Of a stretch of 64,000 nt of DNA, positions 45,866-55,669 are shown piece by piece (position 1 is the first letter of the stretch; every line of letters begins with the position of its first letter). The position numbers and the translations under genes are program-made. The stretch comes from Alkalibacillus aidingensis (GTDB lineage Bacteria; Bacillota; Bacilli; Bacillales; Alkalibacillaceae), in NCBI RefSeq assembly GCF_014595945.1, contig NZ_JABXWU010000001.1:124001-188000 (forward strand), written 5' to 3'. The notes under the pieces are model-generated. The model had not been told where the DNA came from and did not search any database. It saw nothing but the letters and a program-made list of their open reading frames with translations.

Positions 45866-46312
45866 ATGCTCGCTAATATGGAAGTTATTGATGTATTAGA
45901 ACAAGCAGAAAAACTTGGCCAAATGATTAAAGAGTCTGAGGACTATGAAATATATACAGAATATAAAAAGGCACTTTATCAAGATCCAGAAGCTAATCGG
46001 TTAATGACCGATTTTCAGAATATGAAAGACGATTATGAAGATGTTCAGCGTTTTGGGCGATACCATCCTGACTATACAAAAATTATGAAAGAGATTCGCC
46101 AACTCAAACGTGATTTAGATATGCACGATTCGGTTGCTGCTTTTAAACAAAAGGAAACCCAATTACAAACGTTGTTAGATGATGTTTCAGAAATTGTAGC
46201 CCATTCAATTAGCCCAAATATTAAAGCACCACGTGATGGAATTGCCTTAAAGGATTCAGGCGATGGTTGTGGCTGCGGTAGTGGGGGACAATGCGGTTGC
46301 CAAGCGTCATAG
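45866..46312 (+). CDS. ricF: RicF (YlbF), Y-complex subunit
   Basis: A 148-residue helical protein. YlbF/YmcA-family helices (about 5-115) are followed by a short Cys-rich tail with C135, C137, C143 and C145 (DGCGCGSGG, CGC). In B. subtilis RicA-RicF-RicT bind iron-sulfur clusters, stimulate RNase Y-dependent mRNA maturation and affect competence, biofilm and sporulation. The Cys tail is retained, so cluster binding is expected. The ATG follows ACGGAGGTGG. ylbG follows after 29 bp. Confidence 0.92.
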   Translation: MLANMEVIDVLEQAEKLGQMIKESEDYEIYTEYKKALYQDPEANRLMTDFQNMKDDYEDVQRFGRYHPDYTKIMKEIRQLKRDLDMHDSVAAFKQKETQLQTLLDDVSEIVAHSISPNIKAPRDGIALKDSGDGCGCGSGGQCGCQAS

Positions 46313-46341
46313 TTGTAGCATGTGAATTGGAGGATTAATCG

Positions 46342-46629
46342 ATGTTGACTAAACGACAAGGAATCATTGTATGGGTTAAACATATCAAACAATTACGTAA
46401 GCTTCGCCGCTATGGGCATGTCATTTATGGTTCAAAACGACGAAAGTATGTTTTGCTTTATGTCAATCAAGAACAGGTAGAAGAGGTTATGGATCAACTT
46501 AATCAACTTAATTTCGTTAAGCAGGTAGAACCTTCTTATAAACCTTATATTGATACAGTTTATCAATCTAAGGAAGAGAAAGACCTTGAAATGGAAGAAG
46601 AATGGGAAAGCTTTTATAAGAGTAGTTAA
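46342..46629 (+). CDS. ylbG: YlbG (DUF2129)
   Basis: A 95-residue cytosolic protein of the DUF2129/UPF0298 family. It starts MLTKRQGIIVWVKHIKQLRKLRRYG and has VSRRMKYV-like basic residues followed by an acidic C terminus (KEEKDLEMEEEW). GGAGGATTAATCG precedes the ATG. Same neighbours as in B. subtilis. The family fold is a small ferredoxin-like domain and its role is unknown. Confidence 0.9.
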   Translation: MLTKRQGIIVWVKHIKQLRKLRRYGHVIYGSKRRKYVLLYVNQEQVEEVMDQLNQLNFVKQVEPSYKPYIDTVYQSKEEKDLEMEEEWESFYKSS

Positions 46630-46631
46630 TA

Positions 46632-46664
46632 AAAAGTGATGGCTAAATGGTCATCACTTTTTTT
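46632..46664 (+). terminator. Terminator after ylbG
   Basis: AAAAGTGATG/CATCACTTTT, with a T run. Confidence 0.85.
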
Positions 46665-46712
46665 GGTTGAAAAACAGGACAATATGGAGTTTAGTGGATT
46701 GTTTTAGTATTT

Positions 46713-47102
46713 TTATAGTGGGGGCAATAAGTGGTTTAACCGTAAGATCGATGTTAATTGCTGATAATAAAGTTCTTCTTCATGGTAAGTAGAGGATGGT
46801 GGAACATCTAAGTCAATGATCGTAAGACCTAATTGTTCACTTAATTTACTAAACTGGTCGTAACGTACATTACTTTTTTGATCATTTGGCTTCGGAATTC
46901 CTTCTAAGCAAATGTAAATCGGTTGAAAATTACCTTGTGTAGTTGGTTTGAAAATTACTGCTAATGAAGTGACTTCTTGGTCATTTTTTTTAGTATGAAA
47001 AGCTAATAGATGCTCTACTCGGTTTGGCATTGATTCAATTAAAGTAAACAGCTCATATACATCGCCGTAGCCTTCACCTAATTTAATGAAACGTTGTGTC
47101 AT
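46713..47102 (-). CDS. ylbA: YlbA-like DUF7147 protein
   Basis: A 129-residue soluble protein that begins MTQRFIKLGEGYGDVYELF and ends LRLNHLLPPL. These features match the YlbA/DUF7147 group of Bacillaceae, which is often mislabelled as methylthioribose kinase. No kinase motif is present, and the protein is far too short for that enzyme. It lies in the ylb region but inverted relative to ylbG. AGGAGGAGCG precedes the ATG. Function unknown. Confidence 0.7.
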   Translation of the reverse strand: MTQRFIKLGEGYGDVYELFTLIESMPNRVEHLLAFHTKKNDQEVTSLAVIFKPTTQGNFQPIYICLEGIPKPNDQKSNVRYDQFSKLSEQLGLTIIDLDVPPSSTYHEEELYYQQLTSILRLNHLLPPL

Positions 47103-47249
47103 ATCGCTCCTCCTAGGTATTTAATCTTTCATTACTTTATCATGTATTAGAAATTTTGTGAAATAAACGTAGTAACTCCCTGTCGTATTTGGTAAAATAA
47201 AACCGAATTATCGAATCTGAGACATTGAACGAATAAGGTGGAACATTTA

Positions 47250-48671
47250 ATGAAGGTTTTGGCAGGAATGATTATTTTTCTACTGTCACTAAGTGGCTTA
47301 TTAGGATTCTATCATTGGAGTTCATATCAACATGAATCCAATCCTGAAAATACGAGCCATCCAAATGAAAGGATAACGATCACAGATGAACATGATTACC
47401 TATCTGTAGAACATACAATCAATGAATTGCAGGCTGGAGAGTATTCAATCGATGTACCAACCCAAATTCCTATTAACAGTTGCCAAATAAACCGTGAAAC
47501 CACATGTTTAGAGGATGCTAATACGATTTTGATTGAAGACCCAAGTCAAGTTTCACTGAAGTATGAGATCCCTATTGAACAGCCTGATGATCCCTATTTA
47601 CATATAGCAGACTCATTTGCTGAATGGTTGAGTGACGATGAACCCGTTTCTACCTCCTTAAGGGTCTCGATAGTTGGACAAAAAGACAAGGGTAGTTGGT
47701 CTAGTGTGAAAGACCCTGTGTTTACAAGTGAAAAAGAGGCAACTGAATTTTACCAATGGCATCTTGAACCATCAGAGCCGGTCGTATTTGTTCGCCTTGA
47801 CGAAGATTTCCAATATCAAGCTCATATTAACGGAATCCAAGTAGTTAGTTCTATTCCAGTTGACACCACGATCATTGAAGAAAGTGTTGATCAGTTCAAT
47901 CAGGATCTTCACCACATTCTAATTATTGACCCAAATGGTGCAAAAATGGAGAGAGACTCTTTTTCTGTTGTGAGCAGTTCAGAGAAAAGAAGTATTTTAA
48001 GTTCATTCTTAATGAGTAATCTAATTACTGAAACCGACTTTCATCAAGAGGAGCACTGGATTTTACGAGTTCTTTCAGATTTAATCTATCAAACAAATCG
48101 TTCAGAAAATGAACATGAATTAGCTGTCGTCGATGAGTTAATAAGTCAAACATCATCTAATCAGATAGAGCAACTGCACCAACAATTATCAGATGTTAAT
48201 AGTCCATCAGATCCTCTAAAGGAAGTCGTTGATGAATTATTGAGTGAGGTAATGAGGTTTCAAACAACCTTTTTTCAGTTGAATTCTGAAACAGATGATT
48301 TAGTTAGGCTCTATGGTGTTGACGATCGAGACATTATGATTAATGATGAGCGACAAGAAGTAGAATGGGAAAGTGTTATTTATAATAATCGCCATTACTT
48401 TCCTTTTGCAGAGAGTTTAGAATCGTTAGGTATAGAACGTTATTTTTCTGTAAAAGGTGGAAGCGAATGGTTCTTTGAGCATCAGTCACGTAGTATAAGG
48501 CTGTATATAGATCGTGATGTTTACCACATTAATGATGAACGATATATGGCTGAGGAGTTTGATTGGGTCGAAATAAACGGACAGTTATTTATTGATTCTG
48601 ACTTATTGTCTGATTTACTACAGATTGAGTTAGAGCAAGATGCCGAATCAATCTATTTAAACGGAGTGTAA
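47250..48671 (+). CDS. Membrane-anchored stalk-domain protein
   Basis: A protein of 473 residues with one N-terminal membrane helix (about 5-22, MIIFLLSLSGLLGFYHW) and a long extracytoplasmic part. The last 110 residues (INDERQEVEWESVIYNNRHYFPFAESLESLGI onward) have the alternating beta pattern of copper-amine-oxidase N-domain-like stalk modules found on Firmicute surface proteins. The middle is acidic with no enzyme motif. AAGGTGG lies eight bases before the ATG. I do not recognise a full-length family. A role in envelope binding is inference. Confidence 0.6.
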   Translation: MKVLAGMIIFLLSLSGLLGFYHWSSYQHESNPENTSHPNERITITDEHDYLSVEHTINELQAGEYSIDVPTQIPINSCQINRETTCLEDANTILIEDPSQVSLKYEIPIEQPDDPYLHIADSFAEWLSDDEPVSTSLRVSIVGQKDKGSWSSVKDPVFTSEKEATEFYQWHLEPSEPVVFVRLDEDFQYQAHINGIQVVSSIPVDTTIIEESVDQFNQDLHHILIIDPNGAKMERDSFSVVSSSEKRSILSSFLMSNLITETDFHQEEHWILRVLSDLIYQTNRSENEHELAVVDELISQTSSNQIEQLHQQLSDVNSPSDPLKEVVDELLSEVMRFQTTFFQLNSETDDLVRLYGVDDRDIMINDERQEVEWESVIYNNRHYFPFAESLESLGIERYFSVKGGSEWFFEHQSRSIRLYIDRDVYHINDERYMAEEFDWVEINGQLFIDSDLLSDLLQIELEQDAESIYLNGV

Positions 48672-48678
48672 ATTGCAT

Positions 48679-48851
48679 AAAAAAATGGCTCTTTTTCAAA
48701 CATGAAAAAGAGCCACAGTCTCTTTGCTTTCGCAAAGAGTACAAAAAGGGAGAGGAGAAACCGGAAGAAGGTCTTATGGGGAATGATAAGACTTCTCCGA
48801 ATAGAACGGATTTCCTCAAAACCGTTCCTAGTAGACATTTTCTCCAGAGTT
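48679..48851 (-). ncRNA. Candidate minus-strand small RNA
   Basis: An orphan intrinsic terminator on the minus strand, TGGCTCTTTTTCA/TGAAAAAGAGCCA (48686-48715) then seven T, has no minus-strand gene upstream. Reading 5' to 3' on that strand, three further hairpins precede it: GAACGG/CCGTTC, ATAAGA-type stem with loop CATTCCCC, and CTCTTTGC-GAAA-GCAAAGAG with a GNRA tetraloop. A C-rich unpaired segment, TTTCTCCTCTCCC, lies between them. A weak promoter (-10 TATATT at 48858-48863) would give about 172 nt. C-rich loops are typical of Gram-positive sRNAs that pair with ribosome binding sites. The RNA family is not identified. Confidence 0.6.
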
Positions 48852-48953
48852 CTTGTAAATATACCTTTTTCAAAAGATTTTTTTGCATTTTTTAACATTG
48901 ATTTTTGTGGATATAGTAAGGTTAATGAATTTTAAATAAAGTTGGTGAAATAT

Positions 48954-49508
48954 ATGCGGGTCATATCAGGAGATTTAAAGGGGCATCCTATAAAAGCGGT
49001 ACCAAATATGAAAACAAGACCGACAACCGATAAAGTTAAAGAGTCTTTATTTCACCAGATTGGTCCTTATTTCGGAGGAGGGCAGGCATTAGATCTTTTT
49101 GCTGGTAGTGGAAATTTAGGTATAGAAGCCATTAGTAGAGGAATTGATCATGTGGTGTTTGTTGACCAACAGTACCAAGCCATCCAGACTATTCGTGAAA
49201 ATGTAAAGAACTTAAAAATAGAAAACCGTTGTGAAATTTACCGTAATGATGCGTTTAGGGCTATTAAAGCTGCCGGTAAAAGGGGAAAGCAGTTTGACTA
49301 TGTGTTTTTAGATCCCCCTTATAATAAAGTATCATTTAATAAGTTATTTGAGTTGATCCAGGAGCACAATCTTATTAAAACAGGTTCAATAGTCATTTGT
49401 GAACACTCTCAAGTAGAAGTGTTACCTACTCATTTAGATGGGTATGAAATCATCAAGCATGATACATATAGCGATTTAATTGGTTTAACTGTTTATCGTT
49501 ATCATTAA
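48954..49508 (+). CDS. rsmD: 16S rRNA (guanine(966)-N(2))-methyltransferase RsmD
   Basis: A SAM-dependent rRNA methyltransferase of 184 residues (YlbH in B. subtilis, same length). The SAM-binding motif is LDLFAGSGNLGIEA (about 46-59) and the catalytic N-methyltransferase motif is FLDPPYNK. The N-terminal TRPTTDKVKESLFHQIG is the family signature. The ATG at 48954 follows TTGGTGA. It is encoded 12 bp before coaD, a pairing conserved in many bacteria. Confidence 0.95.
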   Translation: MRVISGDLKGHPIKAVPNMKTRPTTDKVKESLFHQIGPYFGGGQALDLFAGSGNLGIEAISRGIDHVVFVDQQYQAIQTIRENVKNLKIENRCEIYRNDAFRAIKAAGKRGKQFDYVFLDPPYNKVSFNKLFELIQEHNLIKTGSIVICEHSQVEVLPTHLDGYEIIKHDTYSDLIGLTVYRYH

Positions 49509-49517
49509 GGAGGCTAA

Positions 49518-50015
<498 letters not shown>

Positions 50016-50197
50016 TATCTAAACTGTTTACAAACAATCGCTCCGTTAAGGCTAGTCTATTAATGATTCTTTAATCCCATTTCATCGTATTTTGTCCAAG
50101 ATCTTTTGTTTTTAATGAGATAAGTTATTCTCGGGTAATAGCTACTTGTGTTAGAATAAAAGACAGATAATTCTGAATTGGGAGAGGAGCTTTGTTG

Positions 50198-53100
50198 ATG
50201 ATGGATACTCATCCCATCCTGGACTCTCAACATCAACCACCAAACATGAAGGACGCCATAATTAATCGAAGTCATTTACAAAGATTATTACAAACGATAA
50301 CCCAATATCCATTAACCATCATTCATTCTGGTGCAGGCTATGGTAAAAGTATTGGGTTGAGTCAATTCGTTCATACTTCCAATCAATATATGTGCTGGTA
50401 CTCGGTTTCGAAGTATGACGAGGATTTAATCCCTTTTTTAACTAAATTAATCTATGCTATACAAACAGCTCATCCTGGGTTTGGAGATGAGGTTATTGAA
50501 GCTTTAACCGAGACTAAGGGTCGAATCTACGATCAAGATGTGTGGAGATTGATGACCGTAACAGTGAATGCTTGTATCGAGTTAGAAACTCCAACAACAA
50601 TCATAGTGGATGATGCTCACCATTTAATGCAATCAAAAACAGTTATTCACTGGCTTGAGTTATTTATTGAACATATACCTGATAACTTGCATATAGTCTT
50701 ATCAGCTCGTTATAAACCTAGATGGGGCATCCTTTCTCAATTGAAGGTCAAAGGTGCATTATTAGAAATTAATCAGTCTGATCTGGCGTTTTCTCTTGAT
50801 GAATTTGAACATTTAATAGTTGATTTGTATGGGGTTAACTTAGAGAAACATCAAATCGAAACGCTTTACCATCATACTGAGGGATGGCCAATAGCTTGTG
50901 TGATGATGGGGCAGCAAATAAAACAGGGCGATCCAACAAAGAATCTAGATCATCATCAACAAGCTATGCATTCTGATCTTTTCGAATATATGGACTATGA
51001 AATCCTTTCGAAACAACCTTTTATGATTCAAAAGTTTCTTGAGCAAACAAGCGTTTTAGACGTTATGTCCGTTGAAGCATGTGATGTTATATTAGGCATG
51101 GGTGGTTCGCAACAGATTCTTGAGAATCTTCTTAAACAGAATTTATTTATACATAAATTGGATGATGAACATTATCGATACCATTATTTGTTTAAAGAGT
51201 TTTTAATTAAAAGGTTGAAAGCTAATGCATTTGATGAATACGAACAACTTAACCGAAAAGCTGCCAGACATTTCGAAGATACACGTGATTTTGAAGCAGC
51301 TATTGTTCATCATCAAAACGTATTTGCTCATGAGCGAGTCACTCAATTAATTGAAGATCATGGAAAAAGGATGTTAGAAGAGGGAAAGTTAGAGCAATTA
51401 CAAACTATACTGGACAAGATTCCTTATCAAATTAGGCAATCTTCGCCTTTACTTTGGTTTTTAACCGGAGAGATTTTGCGTTATCGATCAAAATATGAGG
51501 AAGCTGAAAAGGTCTATATTCAAGCGATCAAAGTGGCTGAAAATTTGAAGCAAAACTATGTTATCAGTTTAGCCTATGAAGGGAAGGCTAAAATCTATTT
51601 AGATACAATCAGACCAGTAAAGGCTAAACGGATTTTAGAACAAGCTATTTCTTATCGAGAGAAATTAGAGGTTGAAGAAGCTGAATTAGCTCGACTTTAC
51701 TATATGTTAGGTGAGAACTTACTCAATTCAGGTTCAGCTAAAAAAGCCGAGTCGTGGCTAGATCAAGCTAAATCAGCTAATTTACCAGTAGATGATGTGA
51801 ATTTGGAGGCAAGAATTTATTTGCGAACAGGTAGACTAGTGAAAGCGAAGCAATACCTAACGCATAAGAAGGAACAACTGACAGACGAAGCGAACTTGAA
51901 ACTACCGAAGTCACATAGAGAAACGGATATATTACTGTCGATTATTTGTGCATTTATGGGGGAAGCAGAAGAAGCTAAATACTATGCTGAATTAGGGTTG
52001 CAACAAGGGGTTGAAAATGATTCACCATTTGTCGAAGCTTGTGGCTGGATGAGGATTGGTCATGCTTCACAACTACTAGCTAGGTATGATGATGAGACGA
52101 TTTCATCATGTTACCATCAAGCGTTAGAAATCATGAAAAAGTTAAATGTATCTCGTGGGATGGCCGAGCCTTATATGGGGTTGTGCATATTATATGGTAA
52201 TCAAGGTCAGTATGAGCAGGCTTATGAAGCAGGACAAAAAGGTCTGTTAGAAACTGAAAAGGTCAGTGATCCTTGGTTATCTGCTTTAATTTTATTGTGC
52301 TTAGGTATATCAGCAACATACTGTCAACGCCATGAACGTGCATATGAGTTTTTACTAGATGCGAAAGATCACTTTGAGCGTTGTGAAGATGATCATGGGT
52401 TAATGCTAGTTAACTTTTGGCAGGCATATTTAGCCTACTATACTCAAAATAATCCATTGTTTTGTCAATCGATGAAAAGGTTTTTAACATTATTACAGAC
52501 AGGAAACTACGAATATTTCTTAAAATATCGCACGCTATGTGGTCCGAATGATTTGCAAAGTATTGCACCTTTACTTCAGTCAGCATTAGAAAATGATCTA
52601 CAAAGAAGTTATATTATCAGGCTGATTCACGAATTAGGGTTTGCTCAATTGGAAAATCACCCCGGCTATACATTAACAATAAAGACATTAGGTTCTTTCC
52701 AAGTCAAAACGGGTAACCAAGTAATCAGTGGAAGACACTGGCAAAGAGAAAAAGCCAAAGAGCTTTTAGAGTTACTAGTTACTAAACGTAATAGAGTGTT
52801 AACTAAAGAGGAGATTTTTGAAAATTTGTGGCCTGGTGAAGTTGAGGAAAGTGCAAACAAAAAGTTTAAAGTAGCACTAAACAGTCTGCTAAAAGTACTT
52901 GAACCCGGGCGAAAAGTGCGACAAGAATCTTACTTTATTGAACGTCAAGGTAGTACTTACCGGTTAAATCCAAAGGCAGGTTATAAATTAGATTTAGATG
53001 ATTTTGAAGCTTATGTACAAGCTGGACTTGAAGAAGATAACCCAGAAAAAGCGAAGGAATTGTTATTAAAAGGCTTGACGATTTATGAAGGCGATTATAT

Positions 53101-53419
53101 CGCTCCAAGAAGAACTACAGATTGGATTATGAGTGAACGTGAAAGGATTCAAGTTTTATTTCTTAAAGGAGCAGAGAAACTAGCTCAGATTTCCACACGA
53201 TTAGAAGAGTACGATCGTTGTTTATACTGGTGTGATCAAATTTTACAACAAGATCGTACGTGGGAAGAAGCTTATCGGTTAATGATGTACAGTTATTATC
53301 GATTGAATAATCGTCCACAAGCAATCAAGTGGTATAAACGATGTGAAGAAGTGTTGGAAAAAGAACTTGATTTAGACCCGACTCAGGCAACAAAAGATAT
53401 GTATGAACTAATCAAATAA
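50198..53419 (+). CDS. STAND ATPase / TPR / BTAD transcriptional activator
   Basis: A large regulator of 1073 residues. The N-terminal NTPase has Walker A GAGYGKS (45-51) and Walker B TIIVDDAHHL (134-143), similar to MalT. A TPR-rich superhelix spans about 400-800. The C terminus carries a winged-helix OmpR/SARP-type DNA-binding domain (about 826-925, LTIKTLGSFQVKTG...) and a bacterial transcriptional activator domain (930-1073). It lacks the LuxR helix-turn-helix of MalT, so it is a SARP-like activator fused to a signal-sensing STAND module. GAGGAG lies eight bases before the ATG. It probably activates the downstream acyl-CoA/Liv cluster in response to a small ligand. Confidence 0.85.
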   Translation: MMDTHPILDSQHQPPNMKDAIINRSHLQRLLQTITQYPLTIIHSGAGYGKSIGLSQFVHTSNQYMCWYSVSKYDEDLIPFLTKLIYAIQTAHPGFGDEVIEALTETKGRIYDQDVWRLMTVTVNACIELETPTTIIVDDAHHLMQSKTVIHWLELFIEHIPDNLHIVLSARYKPRWGILSQLKVKGALLEINQSDLAFSLDEFEHLIVDLYGVNLEKHQIETLYHHTEGWPIACVMMGQQIKQGDPTKNLDHHQQAMHSDLFEYMDYEILSKQPFMIQKFLEQTSVLDVMSVEACDVILGMGGSQQILENLLKQNLFIHKLDDEHYRYHYLFKEFLIKRLKANAFDEYEQLNRKAARHFEDTRDFEAAIVHHQNVFAHERVTQLIEDHGKRMLEEGKLEQLQTILDKIPYQIRQSSPLLWFLTGEILRYRSKYEEAEKVYIQAIKVAENLKQNYVISLAYEGKAKIYLDTIRPVKAKRILEQAISYREKLEVEEAELARLYYMLGENLLNSGSAKKAESWLDQAKSANLPVDDVNLEARIYLRTGRLVKAKQYLTHKKEQLTDEANLKLPKSHRETDILLSIICAFMGEAEEAKYYAELGLQQGVENDSPFVEACGWMRIGHASQLLARYDDETISSCYHQALEIMKKLNVSRGMAEPYMGLCILYGNQGQYEQAYEAGQKGLLETEKVSDPWLSALILLCLGISATYCQRHERAYEFLLDAKDHFERCEDDHGLMLVNFWQAYLAYYTQNNPLFCQSMKRFLTLLQTGNYEYFLKYRTLCGPNDLQSIAPLLQSALENDLQRSYIIRLIHELGFAQLENHPGYTLTIKTLGSFQVKTGNQVISGRHWQREKAKELLELLVTKRNRVLTKEEIFENLWPGEVEESANKKFKVALNSLLKVLEPGRKVRQESYFIERQGSTYRLNPKAGYKLDLDDFEAYVQAGLEEDNPEKAKELLLKGLTIYEGDYIAPRRTTDWIMSERERIQVLFLKGAEKLAQISTRLEEYDRCLYWCDQILQQDRTWEEAYRLMMYSYYRLNNRPQAIKWYKRCEEVLEKELDLDPTQATKDMYELIK

Positions 53420-53421
53420 TG

Positions 53422-53456
53422 GCTGGGACAAAAGCTCTTTTGTTCCAGTTCTTTTT
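53422..53456 (+). terminator. Terminator after the BTAD activator gene
   Basis: CTGGGACAAAAG pairs with a TTTTGTTCCAG arm and is followed by a T run. Confidence 0.85.
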
Positions 53457-53460
53457 TATC

Positions 53461-53487
53461 TTGACTTTTCAGAAATTTTTGTATAAT
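53461..53487 (+). promoter_or_regulatory. Candidate promoter of the tetR-ligase operon
   Basis: TTGACT (53461-53466) and TATAAT (53482-53487), separated by a short 15-bp spacer, 24 bp before the TetR start. TetR proteins commonly bind such a region. No clear palindromic operator was seen. Confidence 0.5.
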
Positions 53488-53510
53488 CTAATTATTGAGA
53501 GGTGATTCAC

Positions 53511-54110
53511 ATGTCAATTTCAGAAGAGAAACGTTTAACTAAAAAAGGTGAAATAACGCGATTTAAATTACTACAAACGGCTGAACGTGTATTTGGAGAA
53601 AATGGATATTTTGAGTCCTCAGTCGTTGATATTACGCAAGAGGCAGGGGTAGCTCAAGGGACGTTTTATAACTATTTCCCTTCTAAGAAATCCATATATG
53701 ATGAACTTGTCTATCAAATGAGCAGCCAACTAAGGAGGTATATAAAAGAAAGAATCTCCGGTACCGAAACATTTGAGGAAGCCCAACGCGAGGGGTTTTT
53801 AGCTTTTTTTGAGTGGGTTCAAAACCACCGAAACTTATATAGCATCATTCAACAAGCTGTGCTTGTCGATCTATCACTATATGAATGGTATTACGAAAAG
53901 CTGGCTAGTGGTTTTATTAAAGCGATCAACCAGGCTATTGATTCAGGTGAGATTAAATCTCTTGATCCAGAGACAATGGCTTATTGTTTTATGGGTATTG
54001 GCCAGTTTCTAGGAATGAGGTGGATATATTGGAACCAAAAACCTGTCCCAGAAGATAAGTTTGAAGCTGCGATGTCATTTATTTTTGGAAATATAAAAAG
54101 GAGTGGTTAA
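53511..54110 (+). CDS. TetR/AcrR family regulator
   Basis: A 199-residue repressor-type protein with a helix-turn-helix at about residues 36-58 (VVDITQEAGVAQGTFYNYFPSKK) and a C-terminal ligand-binding domain containing several Trp and Tyr, suited to an acyl-CoA or aromatic ligand. The ATG at 53511 follows GAGGTGATTCAC. Its stop codon is directly followed by the GTG of the acyl-CoA ligase gene, so the two are co-translated. It probably controls the cluster in response to a pathway CoA-ester, as FadR/PsrA-type TetRs do. That is inference. Confidence 0.9.
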   Translation: MSISEEKRLTKKGEITRFKLLQTAERVFGENGYFESSVVDITQEAGVAQGTFYNYFPSKKSIYDELVYQMSSQLRRYIKERISGTETFEEAQREGFLAFFEWVQNHRNLYSIIQQAVLVDLSLYEWYYEKLASGFIKAINQAIDSGEIKSLDPETMAYCFMGIGQFLGMRWIYWNQKPVPEDKFEAAMSFIFGNIKRSG

Positions 54111-55625
54111 GTGTATTCAATTGATTATTGGATTGATAAACGAGCCATGATATCTCCTGAAAGAGTGGCTTTTAGGGGTGATTATCAGACATGGAATTAT
54201 CACCAAGTGGCCATAGTTATGAATCGTATGGCTGTGTTTTTTCAAGATGACATGAACATCCAAAAGGGAGATCGAGTAGCAATTTTAGCACATAATAGTG
54301 TTAGTTATTTAATAACTTATTTTGCTTTAGCCAAGGTAGGCGCGATTGTCGTTCCCCTAAACACTCGATTATCTCTTAAGGAATGGGAATTTCAAATCAA
54401 CGATAGTGGCGCAAAACATCTACTTTACGATCATGACTTCGAGCAATCAGTAACTGAACTACAACTTATACACCGATTTGAAAGCGTTTTCGAACTTGGT
54501 CAATGCTTAAAAGACACTTCAACTTTAAGTACCTCAACCCACATTTCATCAAAAGTAACAGACCCACACACACCATTTATCATTTGCTATACATCGGGAA
54601 CAACTGGTAGGCCAAAGGGAGCCGTCCTAACTCATGAAAATATGTTTTGGAATGCAATTAACAATATAACGGCTATTGACCTTACCTCATATGACCGTGT
54701 CATTGTGTTATTACCCCTGTTTCATATAGGGGGGATTGGTCTTTTCGCTTTTCCAACAATATTGGCTGGAGGCGCTGTGGTTGTCCCTGGTAAATTCAAT
54801 CCAGATCAAGCCATCCACGTAATTGAACAAGAGAAAATAACAGTGGTGATGGGAGTTCCTGCAATTCATGAAGCGTTACTAAATAGTTCTAAATTTAAAC
54901 AAGCAGATTTCAGTCATGTTCGTTGGTTTTATAACGGAGGAGCACCAATATCCCAAGATGTAATTAAACGATTTTTATCTAAAGGGATCCCGTTTGGTCA
55001 AGGGTTTGGAATGAGTGAAACCTCACCAACAATTTTTATGTTAACGAAAGAGGATTACGAGCGAAAGATTGGATCGATTGGTAAGCCAGCATTATTTAAT
55101 GATGTCAAAATATTAGACGATCATAAACGGGAGGTCAATCAGGGTGAAACTGGTGAGCTTCACATTAAAGGGCCAAATGTGATGGATGCATACTGGGGGT
55201 TACCAGAGGAAACTAAAAATACCTTTTACGAAGGTTGGCTAGCGTCTGGTGATTTAGTTCGTCAAGATGAAGAAGGATTCTATTGGGTTGCAGGTCGAAA
55301 AAAAGACATGATTATCTCTGGTGGAGAGAATGTTTACCCCCTTGAGGTGGAACAGGTGATTGATCTGTTAGATGAAATTGAAGAAGTAGCAGTTGTCGGT
55401 CATCCTGATGAGACATGGGGTGAGGTTCCAGTTGCGTATATCAAATTGATTCAGGGAGAAAAAATTGACCGTTCACAACTGATTTCCGAGTGTCAAAAGT
55501 ATTTGGGTAAATATAAAATTCCAAAAAGATTCTATGAAGTTAGTGAATTACCTAGAAATGCTACTGGGAAGGTATTGAAATCAAAGCTTGTTGATCAGAT
55601 CTATCAAGAAAAGGAGATAGATTGA
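54111..55625 (+). CDS. Acyl-CoA synthetase (AMP-forming)
   Basis: An ANL-superfamily ligase of 504 residues that activates a carboxylic acid with ATP and CoA. The P-loop is YTSGTTGRPKGAV (about 160-172), the A5 motif is GQGFGMSETSP, the A7/A8 hinge is ASGDLVRQDEEGFYWVAGRKKDMIISGG, and the catalytic Lys is in PRNATGKVLKSKL near residue 488. The binding-pocket residues do not reveal the substrate; short, medium or aromatic acids are all possible. The start is GTG with AAGGAGTGG, abutting the TetR stop. Confidence 0.92.
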   Translation: MYSIDYWIDKRAMISPERVAFRGDYQTWNYHQVAIVMNRMAVFFQDDMNIQKGDRVAILAHNSVSYLITYFALAKVGAIVVPLNTRLSLKEWEFQINDSGAKHLLYDHDFEQSVTELQLIHRFESVFELGQCLKDTSTLSTSTHISSKVTDPHTPFIICYTSGTTGRPKGAVLTHENMFWNAINNITAIDLTSYDRVIVLLPLFHIGGIGLFAFPTILAGGAVVVPGKFNPDQAIHVIEQEKITVVMGVPAIHEALLNSSKFKQADFSHVRWFYNGGAPISQDVIKRFLSKGIPFGQGFGMSETSPTIFMLTKEDYERKIGSIGKPALFNDVKILDDHKREVNQGETGELHIKGPNVMDAYWGLPEETKNTFYEGWLASGDLVRQDEEGFYWVAGRKKDMIISGGENVYPLEVEQVIDLLDEIEEVAVVGHPDETWGEVPVAYIKLIQGEKIDRSQLISECQKYLGKYKIPKRFYEVSELPRNATGKVLKSKLVDQIYQEKEID

Positions 55626-55669
55626 TTCGGTTAGGGTTGCATGATGTTCAAAATGAAAGGGGCTATTAA

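Noticed and set aside
46713-47102. Methylthioribose kinase
   Set aside because: The protein is 129 residues with no kinase motif. The label is a common mis-annotation for this short family.
48653-48935. Several overlapping frames of 77-99 codons on both strands near 48.7 kb
   Set aside because: They cross the terminator and other hairpins, lack properly spaced ribosome binding sites and overlap one another. The sRNA reading explains the structure better, though a 61-codon minus-strand frame after TGGAGAAA cannot be fully excluded.
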